Below are positions 50,679 through 58,759 of a stretch of 64,000 bases of DNA, piece by piece (position 1 is the first letter of the stretch; each line of letters opens with the position of its first letter). The stretch covers positions 1,240,001-1,304,000 of the forward strand of contig NZ_CP034910.1 of assembly GCF_008932245.1 (NCBI RefSeq), written 5' to 3'. The translations under genes and the position numbers were made by a program. Origin of the DNA: Sinorhizobium alkalisoli. Lineage in GTDB: Bacteria; Pseudomonadota; Alphaproteobacteria; Rhizobiales; Rhizobiaceae. The notes beneath the pieces were generated by a model. The model saw only the letters and a list, made by a program, of their open reading frames with translations, ran no database searches and was not told the origin of the DNA.

Positions 50679-53396
50679 TCATCGAGACCTGGTATCACCG
50701 TCGGCCGAACGGGGTTTCAGGTCCAGCGACGCGACCTGCAGGCGAGGGTCCGAGGGATGCTGGCGGATCGAAAAGCCGAATTCGCGACACATGTGCTGCA
50801 TCCTGCTGTTTTCGCTCAGCATGATCCCCTCCATGCATTGGAGCCCATCGGCCGCGGCATAGTCGCGCAAATGCGAGAGCAGCGCCCAGCCGAGACCCTG
50901 TCCCTGCAGATCGGTCCGCACGAGCAGGCCGTACTCCGCCGTCTCGTGGTCGGGATCGGCATAGAGCCTTGCGATGCCGGCCAGATCTCCGCTTTCCTTC
51001 TCAAGCGCTATAAAGGCCATCTCGCGCTCGTAGTCGATCTGCGTCAGCCGCACCAGCATCTGGTGTGGAAAGCTTTTGCGCGGCGCCAGGAAGCGCAAGC
51101 GAATGTCGTCCGGCGCAGTCCTGGCGAAGAAGGTCGGATAGAGGGCCGCGTCGGCCGGCCTGATCGGGCGAATGCGGTAAGCTCTCGCCCCGAGCACGAT
51201 CTCTCGTTCCCAGCCGGCGGGATAGGGGCGGATCGCGAGATCGCGATTGGGGCCCGGCACGGCTGCCGCATTCGGGTCGATTTCGATGCGGGCGTCAAGC
51301 GCGATCGCACCTTCCTCGTCCGCCAGCAAGGGATTGATGTCCATCGAGACGATGGCGGGGAAATCGACGATCATTTGCGAGAGTGCGCAGAGCGCGCTCA
51401 AAATCGCAGTTCGATGCGCCGGCGGCTGATCGCGGAAGCCGGCGAGCAGGCGGCCGATGCGCGTGCGTTCGATGAGATCGTCGGCGAGCACATCATCGAG
51501 CGGCGGCAGGGCGACCGCCGTATCCGCGACGACTTCCACCGAGACGCCACCCGATCCGAACAATATGATGGGGCCGAAGACCGGGTCGCGGCTCGTTCCG
51601 AGGATCAGTTCCCAAGCGCGCCTGCGTTCGATCATCGGCTGCACAGCGAAACCCTCCAGGACGGCATTCGGGTCATGCGCCTTGAGCCGCGCCGCGATCG
51701 TTTCCGCCGCTTCTCGCGCAGCGGCGGCGGCCGTGATGTCGAGCACGACGCCGCCGACGTCGGACTTGTGGCTGACTGCCTTTGAAAGCAGCTTGACGAC
51801 GACCTTGGCCGAGTTGGCGAGAAGTGCGGCGGCGGCCTTTTCCGTCTCCTCGGGCGATACGGCGACGAGTGTCGTCGGCGTCGCGATGCCATAGGCGGCA
51901 ATGACAGCCTTTGCCTCCGGTTCGTTCAGCATCCGTCGCCCCTCCGACGCCACGCGCCGGAAGATGTCCATTACAGCCTTGCTGTCGTGGACGGCTGTGT
52001 CGCCGGCGCGGCTAGGGGGAACACGGAGCAGCGACTCCTGTGCCCGCGACCAGTTTGCCAGGTAGGAGGCGGCCAGCGCGACGTCGGCCGGTGTGTCATA
52101 GCTTGCGAGCTTCGCCTCCTGCAGGGCTTGGCGGCCGTCTCTGGCGGTGCGGCTGCCGAGCCAGCAGGACAGGACGGGCTTGCCGGCGATCGTCCCGGAC
52201 TGCGACAGCGAAGCGACGGCGCGCGCCGCCTCTAGGGGCGAAGCGAGCCCGGTCGGGCAGTTCATGACGATGAGGATGTCGGTCGCCGGGTCCTGAGCCA
52301 CGATTTCTGTCGCTGCCCGGTAACGCTCGGGCGATGCATCGCCGATAATGTCCACCGGATTAGCCCGCGACCAATTGGCGGGCAGAACCTGGTCCAGGGC
52401 CTGGATGGTCTCGGCCGACAGCTCCGCCAGTTCGCAGCCGAAATCCACCAAGCGGTCGACGGCAAGCACGCCGGCTCCGCCGCCATTGGTGACGATCGAG
52501 GCACGGGTGCATTTCAGCGGCGCGAAGCGACCGATCGTTTCCGTTGCATTGAACAGTTCACCAAGGCTCTCGATCCTGAGCACGCCGGCGCGGCGCAAGG
52601 CGGCATCAACCACCCGGTCGGCGCCGGATAGCGCGCCGGTGTGCGTGGCTGCGGCCTTCGCAGCCTCTGCGTGGCGCCCGGATTTTATAGCGACGACCGG
52701 CTTCAATCGGGCAGCCGCCCGGGCTGCCGAAAGGAACTTGCGCGGGTTCGGCACGGCTTCGAGATACATCACGATCGCCCGGGTCTTCGGGTCGCCCGCC
52801 AATAGATCAAGGCAATCGGCGGCGTCGACGTCGGCCATGTCACCGAGCGACACGATCTGCGAAAAGCCGACTTCGTTGTCGGCCGCCCAATCGATGAGTG
52901 AGGTCGCGATGGCGCCAGACTGCGAGAGCAGCGCAATGCCGCCCGCCTGCGGCTGGAGATGCACGAAACTCGCATTGAGCTTCGCGGCAGGCACGATGAG
53001 GCCCACCGTGTTGGGGCCGATGATGCGGAAGAGATGGGGTTTTGCGGCATCAAGCATCGCCTGCCGCAAGCCATTCTCCTCAGAAAGACCGGCCGTGATC
53101 ACCACCGCGGCTCGGGTACCCCGCTCGCCGAGGTCACGGATGAGACCGGGTATCGTTTGCGGCGGCGTGACGATGACCGCAAGATCGGGAACCCCGGGGA
53201 TGTCGGCAACACGTGCATAGCAGCGAAGCCCGGCGACCGCGCGGTATTTCGGGTTCACCGGCCAGATCTCTCCCCCGAATCCCATCGACAGCACATTGTC
53301 GATGACGACGCGACCGAGCGAACCTTGACGGCTGGAGGCGCCGATCACCGCAAGCGACTTCGGGTCGATGGCATAATGAAGGTTTCGAATGGTCAT
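50679..53396 (-). CDS. Pat-type protein acyltransferase: acyl-CoA synthetase-like domains plus GNAT
   Basis: 905 residues. CoA-binding and ligase domains of the ADP-forming acyl-CoA synthetase family come first (SLAVIGASSRQGSLGRVV; ATHTGALSGADRVVD with the histidine). Next is an ATP-grasp part (LNEPEAKAVIAAYGIATPTT), and last a GNAT domain (IRPIRPADAALYPTFFART; RTDLQGQGLGWALLSHL). This order equals Pat/YfiQ, which acetylates lysines of enzymes such as acetyl-CoA synthetase. It lies 61 bases after the hybrid FixL gene on the same strand, so it may share that transcript. Confidence 0.88.
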   Translation of the reverse strand: MTIRNLHYAIDPKSLAVIGASSRQGSLGRVVIDNVLSMGFGGEIWPVNPKYRAVAGLRCYARVADIPGVPDLAVIVTPPQTIPGLIRDLGERGTRAAVVITAGLSEENGLRQAMLDAAKPHLFRIIGPNTVGLIVPAAKLNASFVHLQPQAGGIALLSQSGAIATSLIDWAADNEVGFSQIVSLGDMADVDAADCLDLLAGDPKTRAIVMYLEAVPNPRKFLSAARAAARLKPVVAIKSGRHAEAAKAAATHTGALSGADRVVDAALRRAGVLRIESLGELFNATETIGRFAPLKCTRASIVTNGGGAGVLAVDRLVDFGCELAELSAETIQALDQVLPANWSRANPVDIIGDASPERYRAATEIVAQDPATDILIVMNCPTGLASPLEAARAVASLSQSGTIAGKPVLSCWLGSRTARDGRQALQEAKLASYDTPADVALAASYLANWSRAQESLLRVPPSRAGDTAVHDSKAVMDIFRRVASEGRRMLNEPEAKAVIAAYGIATPTTLVAVSPEETEKAAAALLANSAKVVVKLLSKAVSHKSDVGGVVLDITAAAAAREAAETIAARLKAHDPNAVLEGFAVQPMIERRRAWELILGTSRDPVFGPIILFGSGGVSVEVVADTAVALPPLDDVLADDLIERTRIGRLLAGFRDQPPAHRTAILSALCALSQMIVDFPAIVSMDINPLLADEEGAIALDARIEIDPNAAAVPGPNRDLAIRPYPAGWEREIVLGARAYRIRPIRPADAALYPTFFARTAPDDIRLRFLAPRKSFPHQMLVRLTQIDYEREMAFIALEKESGDLAGIARLYADPDHETAEYGLLVRTDLQGQGLGWALLSHLRDYAAADGLQCMEGIMLSENSRMQHMCREFGFSIRQHPSDPRLQVASLDLKPRSADGDTRSR

Positions 53397-53457
53397 GCCG
53401 CGCTCTCCGGTTTTTCGCCACGCGCATTCCCGGCGGCGGGTTCGCGGGCAAGCGCCC

Positions 53458-55350
53458 TCAATCGAGCAGATTACGGAGGCGTCGGGCGAGTTCCTTCGCC
53501 GTATAAGGTTTTCGCAGCCAGCTTCCGGGATCCGACAATTCCTTGCCGATTACGCTCGGCTCGGCATAACCGGAGGTGAAAAGCATCTTTGCGTCGGGCC
53601 GCAGCGCGCGCACATGCTGCGCCAGTTCACCGCCATTCATGCCCCCCGGCATGATCACATCCGTGAACACGAGCGCGACTTCCGGGTGCTCGGAGAGCAG
53701 TTCCAGCGCTTGGCCTGCGGCCTCGGCTTCAATGACCCTGTAGCCGGCATCCTCCAGTCGAGCGACGACGACGCGCCGAACCCGCGGATCGTCTTCCACC
53801 ACCAGGATCGTCTCGTGGCCCCTCGCAATTGGCTCGGGAGCAATTTCCCCGCCTCCCTTCGGCTCGACCATGTCCTCCTCGCCCCGCGCCGCGGGAAGGA
53901 AGATGCGTACGCTCGTACCCTGGCCGCGCTCGCTGTAAAGCTGGATATGGCCGCCGGATTGCTTGACGAAGCCATAGACCATGCTCAGCCCCAGTCCCGT
54001 GCCGGCACCCGTGCCCTTGGTTGTGAAGAAGGGTTCGAAAGCGTGGCGCTTGACCTCCTCGCTCATGCCGGTACCGGTGTCGGTCACGGTGATGAGGACG
54101 TAGCGGCCCATCCGGACTTCGGGATACATGAGCACATAGTCTCGATCGAGAACCGTCGTCGAGATTTCGACGGTCAACCGGCCACCGGCGGACATGGCGT
54201 CGCGAGCGTTCAGCGCCAGGTTCAGCAGCGTGTTCTGAAGCTGAGAGACGTCGACGAGCGCCAGATTGCCGGCGCCAGTCACCATGGTGCGGAGCTCGAT
54301 CGTTTCGCCCAATGTTCTCGTCAGGAGGTTGGAGAAGTTCGAAACCAGCTCGCCGACGTCGACGAGCTTCGGATTGAGCGGCTGGCGCCGGCCGAAGGCA
54401 AGCAATTGTCCCGTCAATTTCGCGCCGCTGTCCGCCGCCGCCTGGGCTTCGCTCAAGAGCGACAGGAGCTTCTCGTCCTCAAGCCGGGCCTCGATCATTT
54501 CCAGATTGCCGGTGATCACAGTCAGAAGATTGTTGAAATCATGAGCGAGACCGCCTGTCAGTTGCCCGACGGCCTCCATCTTCTGCGCCTGACGAAGCTC
54601 TTCCTCAATGCGCTGGCGACTCGTGAGATCGCGAATGAAGCCTGTGAAAATCCGCTTGCCCCCGGAGACCGCCTCGCCAACGGAAAGCTCCATCGGAAAG
54701 GTGGTGCCGTCCTTGCGCTGCCCGGTGACGACGCGGCCGATGCCGATGATCCGCCTTTCACCCGTATGCAGGTAATTGGCGATATAGCCGTCATGCGCAT
54801 CCCGGTCCGGCTGCGGCATCAGCATGCTGACATTGCGGCCAAGAACCGAATGTTCCTTGTATCCGAATAGCCGCTCGGCCGCGGCGCTAAAGGAGTTGAT
54901 CCTGCCCTTTTCGTCGATCACGACCATTGCCTCGGGCACCGTATCAAGGATTGATCGCAAATGCGCCTCACGGGCCGCAAGGTCCGCCTGCGTCTGTCTC
55001 AGATTGGTGATGTCGCTATCGGTCTGGACGATGGCGCCGCGACCGCCGTCTTCCGAGGCGAGAAGGATCCAGCGGCTCGCGACGAAGACGGTGGTGCCGT
55101 CCTTGTGCCTCTGCTCCAGCTCGCCTGCCCAAGCCCCGTGTGCGTTGAGATGGCTGCGAATTTCCTCGATCGATTTCGGGAAAGTTGTCGCCAGCAGGTC
55201 GTGAACGGCCTTGCCCCGGGCTTCGCCGCGCGACCAGCCGTAGAGTTCTTCACAGCCCTTGCTCCAGTGGGTGATCCTGCCGTCGGCTCCGTGGACGATG
55301 ACATTCGCCCCGTCGAGGGCATCCACGATGTGGCTTACGCGCTTTTCCAT
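53458..55350 (-). CDS. Hybrid FixL-type oxygen-sensing histidine kinase
   Basis: 630 residues: PAS (about 1-120), heme-PAS (about 128-240), HisKA/HATPase (about 255-490), receiver (about 515-630). The second PAS closely follows Fix[24 protein letters not shown] with the proximal heme histidine (His186), and [20 protein letters not shown] with the distal-side arginine (Arg206). The phosphorylated histidine is in [11 protein letters not shown] (His270). The receiver aspartate is in FTDVIMPGG. The C-terminal receiver makes it like hFixL of Rhizobium etli. Its gene lies 15 bases after the FixK-type gene. Confidence 0.9.
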   Translation of the reverse strand: MEKRVSHIVDALDGANVIVHGADGRITHWSKGCEELYGWSRGEARGKAVHDLLATTFPKSIEEIRSHLNAHGAWAGELEQRHKDGTTVFVASRWILLASEDGGRGAIVQTDSDITNLRQTQADLAAREAHLRSILDTVPEAMVVIDEKGRINSFSAAAERLFGYKEHSVLGRNVSMLMPQPDRDAHDGYIANYLHTGERRIIGIGRVVTGQRKDGTTFPMELSVGEAVSGGKRIFTGFIRDLTSRQRIEEELRQAQKMEAVGQLTGGLAHDFNNLLTVITGNLEMIEARLEDEKLLSLLSEAQAAADSGAKLTGQLLAFGRRQPLNPKLVDVGELVSNFSNLLTRTLGETIELRTMVTGAGNLALVDVSQLQNTLLNLALNARDAMSAGGRLTVEISTTVLDRDYVLMYPEVRMGRYVLITVTDTGTGMSEEVKRHAFEPFFTTKGTGAGTGLGLSMVYGFVKQSGGHIQLYSERGQGTSVRIFLPAARGEEDMVEPKGGGEIAPEPIARGHETILVVEDDPRVRRVVVARLEDAGYRVIEAEAAGQALELLSEHPEVALVFTDVIMPGGMNGGELAQHVRALRPDAKMLFTSGYAEPSVIGKELSDPGSWLRKPYTAKELARRLRNLLD

Positions 55351-55365
55351 ACTGTCAGACCGTCT

Positions 55366-56094
55366 TTATGCGGTGGCATATCGCGCACCGGTTGGCAGCA
55401 ACCAGTTTTCACCATCGTCGCCATCGGCTAGCGAGCGAAGGGCATCCATTTTCAGGACCATAATCGATCGCCGTCCGGTGGCTGTGATGATACCGCTGTT
55501 CGTCAATTTTGTTATGGTGCGCGAAACGGTTTCGATCGTCATACCCAGATAATCGGCCATGTCGAGGCGCGTCATCGGAATATCGACGATGCGCGTGCAA
55601 TTCCCGAACTCGTCACGAGACATCATGAGCAGGAAATTGGCGACTTTTTCGTCGGCGCTCCTGCGCGACAGCAGCACGGTCTGGTCCTGGGCCGCGGTCA
55701 TTTCGTCACACAATCTGGAGAAGAGCTGATCCCTCAGTTGCGGCTGACGCCTGATCTCTTCTTCGAAGCGACGGCGCGAGAGGCGGCGAAGCGCGACTGG
55801 AGTGATCGCCTCGACGGTATAGAGATATCGCTCCTTGATCGACACGCCGAGCAGATCGCCGGGGCGCAGGAAGCCGACGATGATACGGCGGCCGTCGCTC
55901 AGCAGCCGCACCGCCCGAAGCATTCCGTCGGTGATCTGGAACAGATGCGCGGCATCGTCGCCTTCCCAAAAGACGGCGCTGCCTGCGTCGAACCTTTCCA
56001 GCGGTTGCCGGTCGAACAGGGACGACAGGCTCGGCTGTGAAAGCGTAACGGGTGCTTCGCGAGCACTCTGGACGGCAACGACTTGAAGGCTCAT
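55366..56094 (-). CDS. Crp/Fnr regulator of the FixK type
   Basis: 242 residues. Cyclic-nucleotide-binding-like beta barrel (about 30-140) and C-terminal helix-turn-helix RLDMADYLGMTIETVSRTITKL, which keeps the glutamate and SR that read TTGAT half-sites. There is no N-terminal cysteine cluster, so it is not an oxygen-sensing FNR; oxygen control would come from FixL. The start at 56094 has AGGAGG. Four TTGAT-type boxes with at most one mismatch in the window are its plausible targets. Confidence 0.88.
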   Translation of the reverse strand: MSLQVVAVQSAREAPVTLSQPSLSSLFDRQPLERFDAGSAVFWEGDDAAHLFQITDGMLRAVRLLSDGRRIIVGFLRPGDLLGVSIKERYLYTVEAITPVALRRLSRRRFEEEIRRQPQLRDQLFSRLCDEMTAAQDQTVLLSRRSADEKVANFLLMMSRDEFGNCTRIVDIPMTRLDMADYLGMTIETVSRTITKLTNSGIITATGRRSIMVLKMDALRSLADGDDGENWLLPTGARYATA

Positions 56095-56180
56095 GACATC
56101 CTCCTGTGGATTTGATGGGAGGAGTTTGCGCAGTGGCCGGTGACCGTGCGACGACTGGCGTGTTACACTTGGATCGATAT

Positions 56181-56196
56181 TGTAACAATTTGTAAC
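56181..56196 (-). promoter_or_regulatory. Direct repeat upstream of the FixK-type gene (K-box candidate)
   Basis: On the minus strand GTTACA-AATT-GTTACA. It lies about 90 bases before the FixK-type start and 36 bases before the divergent regulator. Response regulators of the OmpR class bind such direct repeats; I recall a K-box of this form for FxkR in Rhizobium etli. Confidence 0.65.
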
Positions 56197-56231
56197 TGCG
56201 CGATTCCGTGAACAGGAGCGGTACGAGGAGC

Positions 56232-56972
56232 ATGGCCAATTCACAGAAGGCGCCGGAGCATATTCTCGTCGTCGACGACGATCCGAGAATTCGGCAGATG
56301 CTCGCGCGCTACTTCGAGGACGAAGGCTACCGCGTCAGCCTGGCCGGTGACGGCAGGGAGATGCGCGATAGCCTGGAAACCCAGGCAATCGACATCATCC
56401 TGCTCGATCTCGTCCTGCCGGGTGAGGACGGGCTGGCTTTGGCGCGTGACATAAGGGCACGCTCGGACATTCCGATCATCATGCTGACCGGGCGCAACGA
56501 CGTGGTCGACCGGATCGTCGGCCTGGAGATCGGCGCCGACGACTACATCGCGAAACCGTTTCACCTTCGCGAAGTGCTGGCAAGACTGAGAAGTGCGCTC
56601 AGGCGCCGGCAACCGCCGGCGGCGTCGGTCCGCAACGAAACGCAATCGGAAATCTACAGTTTCGAGGGATGGCATCTCGACGTGGGGCGTAGGCAGTTGC
56701 TGTCCGACGAGGGCAAAGAAATTCTTCTGACCACGGGCGAATTCGATATGCTCTGCGTGCTGGTGAAGCATGCCGGCCGCGTTCTCCAGCGCGAGCGGCT
56801 GATGGATCTCACCCGGGGCCGGAACCTGGAGGCCTTCGACCGGACCATCGATGCGCAGATCGCAAGACTGCGCCGCAAGATCGAACTGGATCCCAGCAAC
56901 CCGGCGCTCATCAAGTCGGTCAGGGGCGTCGGCTACGTCTTCAGCGCAAGGATCAGCAGGCAAGACGCGTAA
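56232..56972 (+). CDS. OmpR/PhoB-type response regulator, FxkR-like
   Basis: 246 residues. Receiver domain with acidic pocket VVDDDPR, phosphoacceptor in LLDLVLPGEDG (Asp59) and KPF; C-terminal winged helix (LTTGEFDMLCVLVKHAGRVLQRERLMDLTRGR ... IKSVRGVGYVF). It is divergent from the FixK-type gene and next to the hybrid FixL, as in the hFixL-FxkR-FixKf cascade described in R. etli. It would relay the FixL signal to the fixK promoter. Confidence 0.85.
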   Translation: MANSQKAPEHILVVDDDPRIRQMLARYFEDEGYRVSLAGDGREMRDSLETQAIDIILLDLVLPGEDGLALARDIRARSDIPIIMLTGRNDVVDRIVGLEIGADDYIAKPFHLREVLARLRSALRRRQPPAASVRNETQSEIYSFEGWHLDVGRRQLLSDEGKEILLTTGEFDMLCVLVKHAGRVLQRERLMDLTRGRNLEAFDRTIDAQIARLRRKIELDPSNPALIKSVRGVGYVFSARISRQDA

Positions 56973-57001
56973 GCGTTTGCGCGGCGGTTTCCAACAGGGC
57001 T

Positions 57002-57445
57002 TCACTGTACGGGAATAAGCATGCCACGACCCGGCCGCAGACATTCCCCGCGGGGGTCCGGCCAGCTGGCGGGATCCGTCCTGGCAATGCGAATGAAACG
57101 GCACCGCCGATTGCGTGCCACCGTCCTCAAATATTCGAGAAGCGCGTCGGAAACCCCCGGCGTGTCTCCGGCACTGATGACGAGAAAGACGGGCACGTCG
57201 AGAAGCTGCCCGTACAAATGGTCATGCATCGCGCGGGCAATGCCGAGGCCCGGGATGTGGCCGCGGGGATTCTCCACCGTTACTATCTCCGCTGTATAAA
57301 GCGAAATGTGCTGCCGGGCGAACGCCGCCCCGCAGAATTCGCGCCATTCGGTCAGATCGACTTCGTAGCCGCTGGCCTCTACGAGGAGATAGGCGCGATC
57401 GACCTGATGGCGCTGAATTGGACCGACCGAATAGGCCCTGGCCAT
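57002..57445 (-). CDS. Hypothetical protein in the FixK-box region
   Basis: 147 residues, no recognised domain or signal peptide. There are clusters of basic residues near the C-terminus (RTVARNRRCRFIRIARTD). The ribosome site GGAGGAG is strong, so the gene is probably real. It is divergent from the ornithine carbamoyltransferase-like gene; two FixK-like boxes lie between them, at 67 and 103 bases from this start. Confidence 0.65.
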   Translation of the reverse strand: MARAYSVGPIQRHQVDRAYLLVEASGYEVDLTEWREFCGAAFARQHISLYTAEIVTVENPRGHIPGLGIARAMHDHLYGQLLDVPVFLVISAGDTPGVSDALLEYLRTVARNRRCRFIRIARTDPASWPDPRGECLRPGRGMLIPVQ

Positions 57446-57505
57446 TCTCGCTCCTCCGCATTTTTCCGCTGGGCATCAAGGTCCGGCCTGGATGTCGGGA
57501 CGTCA

Positions 57506-57519
57506 TTGATGTTCGTCAA
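57506..57519. promoter_or_regulatory. FNR/FixK-like box
   Basis: TTGAT-GTTC-GTCAA, one mismatch to consensus, between divergent genes. Confidence 0.6.
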
Positions 57520-57541
57520 ACTGCGGCACCGCCCGACGAGT

Positions 57542-57555
57542 TTGACGGGCATCAA
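57542..57555. promoter_or_regulatory. FNR/FixK-like box
   Basis: TTGAC-GGGC-ATCAA, one mismatch. Centre 36 bp from the previous box and about 61 bases before the carbamoyltransferase start. Confidence 0.6.
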
Positions 57556-57609
57556 GGTGAGTCAGTGTGAACTGCCGTTCAATGCAGGTTCGCCGAAAGG
57601 GAGCGTGCC

Positions 57610-58605
57610 ATGCCCATCGATCTTCGCGGCCGCAGCGTGTTGACGCTTCAGGAGTTCACGCCGGACGAGCTTCGATTTCTGCTGCGGCTTGCTGCCGATC
57701 TCAAGACGGAGAAGAGAAGCGGCAGAGAGATCCCGCGGCTGAGCCGCAGGAACATCGCCCTTATCTTCGAAAAGGAGTCGACGCGTACCCGCACCGGCTT
57801 CGAAGTGGCTGCCCATGACCAGGGCGCTCATGTCACCTATTGGGGTCCTTCCGGCAGCCACCTGGGCCGCAGGGAATCGATCAGGGATACGGCCCGCGTG
57901 CTCGGAAGACTCTACGACGCGATCGAATATCGCGGTCGCTCGCAAGACGCGGTCGACGAACTGGCGGCGCATGCGGGTGTGCCGGTCTATAACGGCCTGA
58001 CTGACGAATCACACCCGACGCATGCGCTCGGCGATTTCCTGACCATGCAGGAGTTCAGTGAAAAGCCGCTCTCGCAAGTGGTGGTGGCTTACCTCGGCGA
58101 TGGTCGCGGCAATGTCGCGCGATCGCTGGCGATCGGTGCCGCCAAGCTCGGAGTGGACCTGCGCATCGTCTCGCCGCCGATCTTCTGGCCCGCCAAATCC
58201 TTCATAGTGCAGGTGACGTCGGAGGCGCGAGCGCATGGTGGCCGGTTCACGGTGCTGGAGCACGTCGGGGCGGGCGTTCTGGGCGCCGACTTCATCTACA
58301 CCGCGCCGTGGCTCGGTGAAGAGGAGACGGGCTGGGCCGAGCGTATCAGGCTGCTCGCGCCATTCGGCGTCAGGGCGAACGTAATGGAGGCTACCGAGAA
58401 TCCCCACACGAAGTTCATGCACTGTTTACCCGCCTGCCACGACCGCAATAGCGAAGTGGGGGCGCGGATTGCCAAGCAATTCGGCATTGAGTGCATGGAG
58501 GTGTCGGACGCCGTCTTCCAATCGAAAGCCTCGATCGTTTTCGACCAGGCGGAAAACCGTATGCATACGATCAAGTCGATCCTCATCGCAACGATCGCGG
58601 GCTGA
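57610..58605 (+). CDS. Ornithine carbamoyltransferase family protein, catabolic (ArcB) type but with altered ornithine site
   Basis: 331 residues. Carbamoyl-phosphate loop ESTRTRTGFE, HCLP loop FMHCLPACHD, and overall resemblance to catabolic ArcB (DTARVLGRLYDAIEYRGRSQ; QAENRMHTIKSILIATIAG). HPTQ is changed to HPTH, and the SMG loop that holds ornithine appears missing (YTAPWLGEEETGWAERI). Catabolic enzymes convert citrulline to carbamoyl phosphate for ATP under low oxygen. Here another amine acceptor is possible. Two FixK-like boxes precede it. No arcA or arcC is nearby. Confidence 0.82.
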   Translation: MPIDLRGRSVLTLQEFTPDELRFLLRLAADLKTEKRSGREIPRLSRRNIALIFEKESTRTRTGFEVAAHDQGAHVTYWGPSGSHLGRRESIRDTARVLGRLYDAIEYRGRSQDAVDELAAHAGVPVYNGLTDESHPTHALGDFLTMQEFSEKPLSQVVVAYLGDGRGNVARSLAIGAAKLGVDLRIVSPPIFWPAKSFIVQVTSEARAHGGRFTVLEHVGAGVLGADFIYTAPWLGEEETGWAERIRLLAPFGVRANVMEATENPHTKFMHCLPACHDRNSEVGARIAKQFGIECMEVSDAVFQSKASIVFDQAENRMHTIKSILIATIAG

Positions 58606-58683
58606 ATCCCTGCGTCGGCGCTGCGCTTCTGCAAGTTCCAATATCTCGCACTCAAAGGTCGCTGTAGGTCGATCGCACAAGAT

Positions 58684-58697
58684 TTGATGCGTATCAA
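58684..58697. promoter_or_regulatory. FNR/FixK box (perfect)
   Basis: TTGAT-GCGT-ATCAA, exact consensus, centred 70 bases before the MBL RNase gene. Confidence 0.72.
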
Positions 58698-58759
58698 GTC
58701 GTCTGCCGCGCAGGCGTGCATTCTTTCGAAAAGGCCGCCTCGCGAAAGGATTCGTATCA

